Below are positions 35,440-45,612 of a stretch of 64,000 nucleotides of DNA, in pieces. Under the pieces are notes generated by a model, which was given only the letters and a program-made list of their open reading frames with translations, was not told where the DNA came from and ran no database searches. This DNA comes from Juglans regia (Eukaryota > Streptophyta > Magnoliopsida > Fagales > Juglandaceae), in assembly GCF_001411555.2 (NCBI RefSeq), contig NC_049903.1:16101234-16165233 (forward strand). Direction: 5' to 3'. The translations under genes were made by a program, and so were the position numbers. Each line of letters begins with the position of its first letter. Within the stretch, counting starts at the first letter, position 1.

Positions 35440-35747
35440 ACTCTTTTTTAGCTAAGCCTAACAAAATCAGAGAGATTGTTAGGCTTCGAAAGATCCTCAA
35501 GAAGTGGAGAAAGCTTCCCAACAAGTCAAAAGCAACAAGCAGCAACAAGAGCATAAAGTTTCACAAAAGAACACTTTCTTTGTCAACTAATAGCTCTACT
35601 CGGGAAGTCTCCGCCATTAATGGAGTCCCCGAAAGGCCATCTCGCCATTTCTGTTGGAGAAGAGCTAAAGAAATTTGTAACACCAACCGAGTGTTTAGGT
35701 CTCCGGATTGTGAAATTCCCACCCACACCTCTCTACTTTCCTTCTGA
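35440..35747 (+). pseudogene. SAUR-like (small auxin up RNA) pseudogene
   Basis: The first frame gives NKIREIVRLRKILKKWRKL, the N-terminal signature of SAUR proteins, followed by a Ser/Lys-rich linker up to AINGV. At about 35628-35631 one extra C in a run of four shifts the frame. The next frame continues with PKGHLAISVGEELKKFVTPT, the SAUR core, and then ECLG. After that the family's long core end is missing: the sequence jumps to LRIVKF and a stop. So it carries a single-base insertion and an internal deletion. Intact SAURs are small auxin-responsive growth regulators that inhibit PP2C.D phosphatases. Nothing shows that this copy is expressed. Confidence 0.75.
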
Positions 35748-36045
35748 ATGGTGAGAGAGAGCGAAAATGGTTATGAGGAGAGGGTGCTTGGATCGCAAGT
35801 GAAGCATAGTAAGAGTTGGTGGATGTCAAGCTGGGTTCTCGATGCCTGGGTTGTCATTTTTTTTATCAAAAGGTGTGCCGGTTCCGCAGCGTTTACAGCA
35901 GCGGGTTACAACAAGCATTTTTCTAAAAAGAAGTAAGTTTAATAATGAAACAACATCTTTTTGGAGAGTTTATATGGCGTCATTTCATTTTAGATTTAAT
36001 CATCCCCTGCCCCGCATCTCTATGTCTCTTCCTCATGCCTCTCTT
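35748..36045. other. Unassigned sequence
   Basis: A 62-codon frame starts directly after the SAUR relic but has no domain. No other feature is seen. Confidence 0.4.
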
Positions 36046-36366
36046 AGGGAATACTTAGGGAGTGAGATGAGATAAGAATTTTGTGAATACTATTAAGATG
36101 GTTTGTAAATAATATTGAGATAGTTTGAATTAAGTATTTACTATGTTTTGAAAAATGAGAAATAAATAGTTGAATAAAAAATATTATAAAGTTATAATAT
36201 TGTTATAATATTATTTTTGTTTTGAGACTTGAAAAAATTGAACTATTTTTTATTTTGAAGTTTGGGAAATGTGTAATGATTAGTTTGAAAAAATTGTAAT
36301 GATTAGTTTGAAAGTGTTTGTGTTTGAGTGATGTTTGGGAAGGAGATGAGATGTGATGAGATGCAA
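36046..36366. mobile_element. MITE, GATGAGATG family
   Basis: Starts TAGGGAGTGAGATGAGATAA, has the AAAATATTATAAAGTTATAA core and the GAGACTTGAAAAAATTGAAC block, and ends TTTGGGAAGGAGATGAGATG. It contains a duplicated TGTAATGATTAGTTTGAAA block near 36272-36311. Confidence 0.55.
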
Positions 36367-37228
36367 ATTATTTCAAAACAACCCCTTAGACTCTCTCTCA
36401 AACTCTCTCTTAACTCTCTCACTCAGTCACGACATAGTTGTAGCTCACATCGTTGTTGTCGCAAAGTTCATTTTCTGTTAGTCTCACCTTGTAAGTATCT
36501 CGAGGCCCTAGTTTTGGGATTCTAAAATACAAATTGTTTAATATTTTCAACGGATGATGGGGTTGGGTTTTGGATACGGTGGAGTTGGATTGTGGGATTA
36601 GGTTAGATTTTTGGTGTTTTATTTTTGGAAAAAGTTTTAGAGTTTCAATCCAAAGCCTAAATTAGTTTAGGAGTTCGGATTGAATCCCTAGACTATTTTA
36701 GAGTGTCGAATTCAAGATCCTAAATAATCTAGGGACTCAATCCGAACCCCTAACCTAATTTAGGGTTTAGGTTAGGGGTTCAATTTGAAACCTCTAACCT
36801 AATCTATTTTGTGGTTTCACAATTGAAATGCCAAACTAGATTGGGGTTTCAATGTTGTACGGAAAACTCCAGGAAAAGAGACTCCATTTCAATCAACATT
36901 GGCCGCAACATTAGTAGTCTGACTTTGATACACCTTTAGTTTGAAAATTAATTATTTATAGTTTGTACTCATGTTAATTTTTTTTCGTAATTGACGTTCT
37001 TTTCTCTTTGAGACATCATATTATTCATATCCTCATTTTTTTGCCTTTTGTTTTTAGGTTTTATGATGTCACTTGGAGTTGGAGGGAGTTGGCGAATGAT
37101 CTCTTATGTTGTTGACCTTTATTTTTTTTTAAATGTATTTCAATTGTTCTAACATTGTTATTCATTCAAGTTATTTGACAATTTATAATAATTTTAAACA
37201 ATAGGAGGTGTAGGAATTCACATCATTA
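36367..37228. other. No recognisable gene
   Basis: Low-complexity CTCTCT and repeated TTTAGG/CCTAAA-like words (36650-36850). These are not telomeric repeats because unit and phase vary. Nothing else is seen. Confidence 0.5.
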
Positions 37229-38860
37229 ATACAAGGGAACATGTTGGTCAAGCAATACATTGCCAGATTTATGAAGCTTGGAAGATTTGCACCTCATTTG
37301 ATTGGCACAGAGAATATGCAGGTACAAAAATTTCAAAGGGGCTTACGCCCGAGGATCCGCAACCAAGTGGCATGTTTCCGAATTGAAAATTATCAAGAGC
37401 TGGTTAACATGATAGCAATTGTCGAAGTCGAGCAGAGGGGCGTAACTGCCCAAATTAATTCGGAGAGAAAGAGAGCTTTCCATATGTTGCGGGTGGAAGC
37501 ACAGAAAATAAAAGGATGATAACTGGAGCTAATAAAGGAAAAGGATATCGTGATTGGGGGACAAATGTCAACTATACTACTCATATATGGGAAGTGTGGT
37601 AGAAAACATGGGGCGAATGCATACTCACTATAAGGGTCTTTTTCAAGTATGGTCAACGAGGCCAAATGATTAGAGACATTTCCAATAATGCTCAAGGAAG
37701 TGGAACTACCCCAGCATCGATAGCAAAAAAAACCCAAGACCCCAAGTACCAGCTCGAGTGTATGCAGTCACTCTAGAAGATGTGGAAACCTACACTCTAG
37801 AGACAGAAGAAGTTGGAGTTATCACTGGTATTTCTCTAGATGTCTATATCTTTGAGCTTTGAGCTTAGTTAAGATTAGTTTAACTATGGTTAATTGTAGT
37901 ATTTCAGTATTGTCAATGTGAGATAATGTCAAGTTGTTGAGGTTTACAGCTTGTGCACTGTTTGATTAGGGTGCGCCACAATCTTTTGTGTCTACAACAT
38001 TTGCACAATATGTAGTTTGCAAACCGAAATGTTTCTCCAAAAGTAGTAGTGTAACGATTCCCGATTAGAGTACTGTTGCTTGTACTTGAGTAGTTAAAGA
38101 GTACCCTATAGAAGTAAAAGGAAAAATATTGAAGGTTGATTTGATGGTGTTTTGTCTAATGGGAATTGATTTGATTTTGGGGATGGACTAGTTGTTCTGA
38201 CACTATGCTAAGATGGACTATTGAAAAAGGAAAGTCGTGTTCGAGCCGCCCAAGGTTAACAAAGTAGGTTATGCGGGAGAGTCAATTATAGCCACCACAA
38301 CTATAATTTCAACTTTATAAGTTAGGAGATGCATTGTTGAGAGTGCATCGACATATCTAGCATTGGTAGTTGAGGACTCTATCTGGAACGGAGAGGTTCA
38401 GGGAATACCTATGGTAGAGGACTTTCTTGAAGTTTTTGCAGAAGATTTGTCCGGATTACCACCGATTAGGGAGATAGATATAAGATTAGGACACCTTAGG
38501 TCTCATTTGGTTATACAAATGAGATGAGATGGGATAAGATAAAAGTTGAAAGTTAAATAAAATATTGTTATAATATAATTTTTTAATATAATTTTTATTT
38601 TGAGATTTGGAAAAATTGAATTGTTTATTATATTTTGTGTGAGTTTGAGAAATTTATAATGATTATATGAGATAAGATGATATTAGATGGTTTGGTTAGT
38701 CTAGCTCTAGCCACACTTAAGAGCAGGAATTGTACACCAAACTTAGTAAATATGAGTTTTGGCTTAGATAAGTGAAATTATTGGGACATGTGATATCCAG
38801 TGAAGGAGTAACTTTTGACCTCAGTAAGGTGGAAGCAGTGATGAATTGGTAGAGACTAAC
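37229..38860 (+). mobile_element. Ty3/gypsy remnant (gag, protease and RT fragments)
   Basis: The frame 37241-37519 reads as gypsy gag (YIARFMKLGRFAPHLI, FQRGLRPRIRNQVACF, YQELVNMIAIVEVEQRG). Further on, broken frames give a protease end (LMGIDLILGMD near 38155-38190), the RT start (EDFLEVFAEDLSGLPPIRE, about 38412-38470) and an RT part (KLLGHVISSEGVTFDLSKVEAVMNW, about 38775-38850). Between the two RT parts lies a MITE. There are many stops and no LTRs recognised. The order is that of the chromovirus-like and related gypsy elements in plants. It is an old fragment with no function. Confidence 0.85.
38505..38712. mobile_element. MITE inside the gypsy remnant, GATGAGATG family
   Basis: Begins TCATTTGGTTATACAAATGA and GATGAGATGGGATAAGAT, then AAATATTGTTATAATATAAT, GAGATTTGGAAAAATTGAAT, and GAGATAAGATGATATTAGAT, ending near TTTGGTTAGTCTAG. 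Gypsy RT sequence continues after it. Confidence 0.6.
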
Positions 38861-39618
38861 CAATGTACACGAAATTTGGAGTTCTACTTGGAAGGATGAA
38901 ACTCGACTATCGGCATTAAGTCCTCATGGGGAAGCGGAGTCGAGCTGTATTGCAAAAGCACATGCCACTATCCCAATTTTGAGACTTCAAAGGTGTCGAT
39001 TTCTTCCACTCATTGATATCGTCACCTTGAGGATGGACTGTCTTCTAGTGAAGATGACGAAGTTGGACCCGAGATTGACCCTGTGTTAATCGTCAATACA
39101 TATTATGACTCTGAAAACAATGAGATGTACTACGGGGAATGAAGGATATTGGCTCATGGTGAGTATATTACATAATTGTTTAATCTATTTGTTTTGTGCA
39201 TGCCCTTCTATTTTGAGGATAAAATCTTTATTTAAGGTAAATATGTCCTCCATTTGTTTATACCCTCCATTTGTTTAATCTATTTGGGTTTCACTTACAC
39301 ATGTAAAGCTTAGTACACATGTGAAGAAGGCTGAGTATAAAACAAGGTAAAACCATGCTTTCTTACAAAGTCTTACACCTTTTTTCCAAGCAGCATACCT
39401 TGCCCCTCTGTAGCCTTGCACCAGCTCTACACAGCCCTCCATCAATTTTGAATTCAATCCTCCAAAGAAAAATGCTTAATACAGTCACTTGTCTCAAGCA
39501 CCGTGTAAACGGCTGCTGAGTTGGCAAAAAACAGAACGCTATGTAAAAACAAGACCCTTCCCTCTCCTCCATCCCAAATCACCCTACAAGACCTTCCCTC
39601 TCTCTCCTCAAACCCACA
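38861..39618. other. No recognisable gene
   Basis: After the gypsy remnant an acidic frame fragment (39045-39140, DDEVGPEIDPVLI) is seen, without further context. Then simple intergenic sequence. Confidence 0.4.
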
Positions 39619-40206
39619 CTACATGACGGCAAGACCCTTCCCTCTCTTCAATCCCAAATCACGCTGCAAGAGATTCCCTCTCTCTCTGTGGTAATACTGA
39701 AGCCGACCTCTCAAAAAGGGTCTAGCCATTTGGAGCTTAATGGTCTTGGAAAGAGTGGAGGGATAGGCCAAGATCTTGGGTGGGTTGGAGGCTCTTGAAA
39801 TTATTTCAGGTGGGTAGCTCTGGAAATTGATAGAGGAAGTTGCAGAACTTGTCGAGAATAAAGATTTCAAGGTATCTGTGATGGCCTCAGAGTCTAGACT
39901 TGGTGGAATGAAGGTTGAATTATCATCTGGGTTCTCAACTAACTCCCGATGGAGCTGAAAGTTGTAGCCGGAAGATAGTGATTGTTCTACTATTGTCATT
40001 TTTGTTGTGCCTGCATCTAGGTCTGGTTGTTTCTGTGTTTTGCATAGCCTCTGTTTTGGTAAAAAATATCTCTGTTGAGTGCTTTTGTTTGGTGGGAAGT
40101 TTATGTGTTCCCCATATGGTTGAAAGTGTTGTGGGTATTGGCCAAGGCCTTGTTCTTCTGGTTCTTCTAATGTATGAAGAAGGAAAAAAAAAAACTTATC
40201 CAACAA
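39619..40206 (-). CDS. Hypothetical 195-codon frame, doubtful
   Basis: This is a longer-than-expected frame. It begins MLDKFFFFLLHTLEEPEEQG and contains a Gln/Pro-rich part (QYPQHFQPYGEHINF) and a Ser/Thr-rich part (SLDSEAITDTLKSLFSTSSA), then a basic end (FLRGRLQYYHRERGNLL). The composition is like the non-DNA-binding part of plant transcription factors, but I recognise no domain. The A-run that encodes the N-terminal Phe residues makes the start doubtful. There are no retroelement motifs and no clear promoter. It may be a fragment of a gene or a chance frame. Confidence 0.3.
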   Translation of the reverse strand: MLDKFFFFLLHTLEEPEEQGLGQYPQHFQPYGEHINFPPNKSTQQRYFLPKQRLCKTQKQPDLDAGTTKMTIVEQSLSSGYNFQLHRELVENPDDNSTFIPPSLDSEAITDTLKSLFSTSSATSSINFQSYPPEIISRASNPPKILAYPSTLSKTIKLQMARPFLRGRLQYYHRERGNLLQRDLGLKRGKGLAVM

Positions 40207-41929
40207 ATAGATCTATTCAAAATTCTTGGATAAAAAACACAGAACCAACCACAAAATAATTGATCCCAAAAAAATATATAAAAAAAAAGGCAAGGAAAAA
40301 AGAAACTGAAAGAGAGACGAGAAAGAAGAAACTGAATAAGAAAGAAAAGTTTATGGGGAAAGCTAGAGAGAGACAGAGAGAGGTATGGTTTGTTTTTGTC
40401 ATTTTTACTTTTTTTTATTCCTACGTTTACCAACCGCTTGCATATACCAACTATGCCTAGCAAAATTGACCCTCCAAAACCGCCCAACACACTCAATATG
40501 ATGCATGCCTTTTCACACACTATTGCACTCCTCCCAAGCAACTGAAACAAAAAGGGTAACAAAAGCATCTCAGTTAGCCACTTTGTTACAAGTATTGTTG
40601 ACTCAAATTCTTAGTTCTACTGATGATTTTTGTGATTTTTATGGTGAAAGTAGTCTCGGTTTTGGGCTTGTGAATTGAGGGTATTGTTCAAATATGAGAG
40701 ATTTTGGGTGTTGGAAGCTATTAAATAGCATATTCATTTATGCCTATCTCGGTTGAACTTTGGCTTATGTATATGACTTTGTCACATGTGTATTTTTGGA
40801 TTTGAATGAAGATTAGTGTCTTAGAACTTTCAAGAAATGTAGTTTGAAAACATGTTACAATCTTGGGTCACCTTGAAGATTTTAGAACCTAATGAACATT
40901 ACAAACAAAGCATACTACACATGGATCTTGGAATGATGTTCTTAAGTTTAAGTTTTACTAAAGTAGACTTTTATGTCTTGAATGATGTTAACAACTCCTA
41001 TTTAAGCTTGTAACAAGAGTATATTGCATGATTATAAATTTGTATTAGAGGATCATAAGAATAGAAGATAGTTTGCAAAGTTTTGCAATAGTACTCATGT
41101 TTCGGCAAAGGCTAGATTTTTTTGTATTAAATGGTTTCCCTTTCCAAGTATATTTTAGCTAGATGTAAATGCTTGATTTTAACACTTGTTGGATTAATTT
41201 TGGTCATGATTATACCAAAAGCTTTGCTTGCCATGTAGTGCTCGGTTGTAATGAACAAAGGGAAACAAAGAATGAGTCATGGTTTTGATGATGTTTTATA
41301 AAGATTGTTCTAATTATGGTCCTATTCAAATTTGAATATTTTGAAGTGAGATTAGCAACTGAACATGTTTGTGAGGTCATGTTTTAGAGTGTTAATCATG
41401 AGAAGTTTCAGGGTTAAGCATTCAAGCATAATTTAGGTTCAAATCCTCACTTAGAGTGTTCAAGTTATAAATTTCAAGTTTATGTATGCTTTTTTGCTTA
41501 GAAATTCCAAGGTCAAAGTTAGAAATTTAGATTCAAATCCTCACTTAGTACAATACTTTGTTTGGTTTAAGGTTGTGTTTTTTTAAGGATAGCCAACCAG
41601 CATAGATGTTAATGTTATGAAAAGTAATTTTGGATTTTAGTTTATTCTAGTACAATCCAAAATTAAACAAATTTTCTGCTACGATTATTGCATACTATTA
41701 TATGCATATTGCATGTTGTTTGTAATGAACCCCAGGGGGAGGGGGCGAAGGAGTATGTAGCTTTGCATTGCATGTTCCGACATTTTAGTCTCCATTAAAT
41801 CCCAAGAGAGGGTAACTTGGTCATCTCATTGGACCAATTCTACTTCATGATTTGAAATATTTTGTTGTTTGAAGTATTTGGAAAAGATTTAGAACAATTA
41901 AGAAAAAAAAAATATTTTAGTTTTACATA
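40207..41929. other. No recognisable gene
   Basis: A-rich/AG-rich tract at 40260-40385, then AT-rich sequence with words such as ATTCAAATCCTCACTTAG repeated near 41446 and 41531. I see no domain, LTR or RNA gene. Confidence 0.45.
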
Positions 41930-42350
41930 TCTTATCTTAATTTTTTTTATTAGTTGACTCCTTTCAAAAAAATAAAAAAATAAGAGCTAATGAATCAAAA
42001 ATAGTTAACTAAGAATAAAAGATTTTTATTTATTTTTCTGGAATATACATACCAATATTCATGGATCATACCGTTCACTTTAATAATAATTCCTATGTCA
42101 ATAGGGGTGTGACTTCTCCTTTTTCCGAAGACAACAAAAATCTTCCCCATATGTGGGCTTTTCCTTGTATTTTATTGTTAAGTATAGTTATGATTTTTTC
42201 TGTCAATCTATCTATTCAGCATATAAATAACAGTTATATATATCAATATATATGATCTTGGACCATCAATAATGGCTTTTTCTTTAGAGTTCAACAACTT
42301 GATTGATCCACTTACTTCTATTATGTTAATTTTAATTATCACTATTGGAA
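41930..42350 (+). pseudogene. ndhF: Nuclear insert of plastid DNA: ndhF start and leader
   Basis: From 42038 the frame reads as the N-terminus of plastid NADH dehydrogenase-like subunit 5: [20 protein letters not shown], then (shifted) [38 protein letters not shown], a stop where Trp is expected, and SLEFNNLIDPLTSIMLILII. The start codon is CTG, two stops and a shift are present, and homology stops near 42350. AT-rich sequence at 41930-42037 looks like the plastid leader. In the chloroplast the gene encodes a membrane subunit of the NDH complex. Here it is a nuclear plastid insertion (NUPT) with no function. Confidence 0.82.
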
Positions 42351-43111
42351 TTATAGGGATTGAGGGCATCACAACCACTCAGCCCAAAACAAATCTTTTT
42401 ACTAAAATGACATCATTTTGGTGTAGGGTTTTGTTTTAAACCCCTCTTCCTGCTGTCCCATCCGGTTGTCATTGCCCCCAAGCCCATCTCTCTCTCTCTC
42501 TTTGGAAGCGCTCTCTCACCCTGGGCATCGGGGTGGACAACCCTGGGGGCCAATTCACTCCCAACTGTCCAGACCCCCGTGCCCACAAGGGGCAAGGTCG
42601 AGGCCCAGTGGCCCAAAAACAGGTTCTTCGCCTAAATGGGGCTGATTGGAGTATTTTGTTTTTTTTTGGGGGGGAGAGGGAGGCCCGGGCGGATGGCCCT
42701 GGGGGTGGCAGGGTGTGAGTGGTTAAGGGATAAAACGATTAGGATGGAAAATAATATTTTGAAGTACAAATTTGAGAAAACCGTGACAAAATTAAGGAAC
42801 AGAAAATACACAAGAAAAGAAAAACATCATCTCAATTAATTTCTTTAAAACATAGAAAAATACAATCTTTCACTCTCACGAATCTGCAAAAGAAAACCCC
42901 ATGGCAAATGATCCAAACGGAGCAACAAATCAAAATTACATACATTATTGATATTTTACTTCTGCAAAAGAATGAAACTTTCAATTTGACTATATCCCCC
43001 CCCAACTCAAATAAATGTAACAAATCAAAATAATAAATTTCTCTTCCACTTTTTTTTCATCTGTCCTCGGCCCTACACATGAATCCAAGATAAATTAGTA
43101 GCTTTTGTTTA
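42351..43111. other. No recognisable gene
   Basis: Contains a GC-rich stretch (42430-42720) with GGGGGAGAGGGAGG and CCCAGACCCC-type words, LTR-leader-like in composition, and then AT-rich sequence. No domain is seen in any frame. Confidence 0.45.
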
Positions 43112-43596
43112 CCTCTTAACAATGCAGAACCCTCTTCTTCTTGCTCAAAGTGTTCTCGATCGTGAGGACAACTTTCCCAGGTTCATTGGTTCTGAAACTG
43201 TTGTGAATAGGTCCTTCCTGAGAGCTCATCTTCTAGGCCTTCTGCACAATGATAGTGTAAGAACCCTCATCGATCGGAATGAATTCCTCCTTGTAATTCA
43301 CTTCCCAGCCCAAAACACTCAAATCCCAAACCAATGTGCTTCCAACCTACCACCATTTTTAATTAGCATTTATTTTTATCAAAGCTCCAAGCAACATCAA
43401 TCCATGTTAACATCAAGAGTAAAAGAACCATATTTGGTACCTCCAATGCGGGTAACTCAATGGTTTTAGTTGATCCAACCTTCATTATGAGTTCTAAAGC
43501 CATGCCACCATCTTTGCCGGAGAACTCAAAATCGTTCTCCTTCTTGAAGCCGCCGTAGTTTTCTGGAATCTCCTCCATCAGAATGTACTTGTGCAA
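43112..43596 (-). pseudogene. Patellin-like (SEC14-GOLD) pseudogene, last two exons
   Basis: Exon 43596-43441 reads KYILMEEIPENYGGFKKEND followed by ELPALE. A GT-AG intron (43440-43347) follows. The last exon (43346 to about 43112) continues VGSTLVWDLSVLGWEVNYKE, EFIPIDEGSYTIIVQKA, a stop, KMSSQEGP and EPGKVVLTIENTLSKKK. This is the end of the SEC14 domain and the GOLD domain of plant patellins, phosphoinositide-binding proteins of membrane traffic and the cell plate. The retained intron shows a DNA-level copy and not a retrocopy. The stop after QKA, the missing 5' exons and the short end make it dead. No other patellin exon is in the window. Confidence 0.82.
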
Positions 43597-43879
43597 TGAA
43601 GAATCGCGTTAACTTTGTCAGCTTCTAATGGGTAGGAAGTATGGCAACTGTCAACAATTTCTAGAATTTTCCCTTTTTTAGGATATCTCATATATTTTAG
43701 CCTACTTTAAAAGTGAGAAAGTTTCATGTAGTAAAAATTCTAATTATTTAATTTGAATTTGCTGGTTTAAATTTAAAAACTCCAGATAATAAAATAACCT
43801 AAGAATTATAGAGGATTTTAAAAATTAGATTTTGTATATAAAATATTAACCCACCTAATCTTTACTTAAATCGCAGAGT
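43597..43879. other. Gap between the patellin relic and the LINE
   Basis: AT-rich, no gene. Confidence 0.5.
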
Positions 43880-45177
43880 ATTGAGCAACTTTGTCAATTG
43901 AACAATCAAGTTTTATCTCTTATTGATCCAAGTACTAAATGGTGGGACATTGCTAAAGTTAGAGCTCTTTTCAATCCAAATATTGTGGATGCTATTCTCA
44001 GATTGCATCCAAGTCATACTGGAGCTGTAGATCATTGGATGTGGGAACATGAGAAGTCAAGATCTTTTTCTGTCAAAAGTGCTTATAGATTCTTTAAACT
44101 TTCTTGGAATCAGCACATGGGGAATCCTCTAATGGGGCTTTGATGAAAAACTTCTAGACTGCTCTATGGAAGTTACAAGTCCCCCATAAGGTTAAGGTTT
44201 TTGCTTGGAGGGCGTGTAAAGACAGTTTACCAACCAAGGCCAATCTGATTAAGAGAAAACTGGACATTAAGGGGAAATGCAGTTTTTGTCAACATCCAGG
44301 ATTTGAGGCATGTGTTGATATTATGCCCTTCCATCTATGAATTTTTAAGGAGTAGGTTTCTAGTTTTCCAAAATGGAGGCCAAATCAGCTCTTTTCTCAT
44401 TTTCTCACTGCTGTAATGGATATTTTATTCAAAGGCACTTCTGAGGAACTGGCTGATTTCTTCTTAATGGTTTGGGCTTTTTGGTTCAGAAGGAACAAGA
44501 TGGTTCATGAACAGATTGCTTTACCACCTCAGCAAGTTATTGGCTTTGCTTTTACAAACAAATTGCATAGTGTTGTGGTTAGACATTAGTTGGGGCTTCA
44601 TAGTTCTAAAAACCTGGTGTACAGATGGTCACCCCCTCCAGAAGACTCTCTCAAGCTAAATATTGATGGAGCTCTCTTTTTTTTATTTAAACAAAGCTGG
44701 TATGGGTGCGGTTTTGAGGAACCATATGGGTGAAGTTCTTATGGCATCTAGTAGAGTGGAATCTGTTTTCCTAGAACCAGAACGAGTTGAAGCTGTGGCA
44801 TTATTGAGAGGCCTTCAATTGTGCATGCGTTTGGGCATTCCTAAGCTGATTATTGAAAGTGATTGTTTGTTCCTAGAAGAAGAGATTAACAGATCATCTA
44901 AGTCTAATGCAGTTATACGATCTACAGTAACAGAGGTAAAAGGTTTGATGCAAACTTTCCCTCAGTGCAGTATTCAGCATTGCAGCAGATTCACAAATGA
45001 GGATGCCCATCGATTTGGAAGACATGCCTGGTCCATTGAAGATATGTTTATTTGGTGGAATAGTATACCTTTTATCATTGAGAATGTAATTTTCATTGAT
45101 CAACACTATTGTAACCTATCTCAAGGTGTTATGCCTTTATGAAATGAAGTTATTTTCTATCAAAAAAAAAAAAAAAA
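43880..45177 (+). mobile_element. 5'-truncated LINE (zinc-binding RT end and RNase H domain)
   Basis: Frame 43898-44143 (DPSTKWWDIAKVRALFNPNI, WMWEHEKSRSFSVKSAY) and the next frame (LWKLQVPHKVKVFAWRACKD, LPTKANLIKRKL) are the zf-RVT region that ends plant LINE ORF2. The RNase H domain follows: KLNIDGALF, then GMGAVLRNHMGEVLMASS, EAVALLRGLQLCMRLGI, LIIESDC and a C-terminal NEDAHRFGRHA. Frameshifts are near 44143, 44335 and 44690. An A15 run at 45162-45176 closes the element. Most of ORF2, including the RT core, is missing by 5' truncation. It is not functional. Confidence 0.88.
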
Positions 45178-45607
45178 TCACAAGATATCCATGCATAACG
45201 TGGTACAATATTGACAATAATGATCCGTGCTGACCATCATCTTCTTCTTCTTCTTCTTTTTAATTGTTTTCCCCTTCTCACTGGCTAGCTAGCATTATTA
45301 GCGCTTATGACCGGAAATATTTTTCAAAGACTTCCTTTATAAAATCTCATAATTAATTAACTAGCAATTGAGTATCGCTCATGTATTCATATATAACCAA
45401 ATTATAAACAAACGGATCGAAAATATAATTGATATAAATCATGAGAAAGATTTGAACATGATCATGTCAGAAAATAAATATTGTTTTTGTATCACTCCAT
45501 GAACATGCATGCCTCATTAATATATATATATATATTTATATCTGTGAAATTTAACCAGAAAAATTTACAATCCAGTGTGTGCGTGCGTGTGTGTATCCAT
45601 ATATAGC
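45178..45607. other. Gene-free AT-rich spacer
   Basis: Contains a (CTT)n tract at 45239-45259 and (TA)n at 45520-45535. Nothing else. Confidence 0.5.
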
Positions 45608-45612
45608 CGCTA

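Noticed and set aside
36650..36850. Interstitial telomere repeat (TTTAGGG)n
   Set aside because: Only scattered TTTAGG/CCTAAA words with changing spacing, not a tandem array in register.
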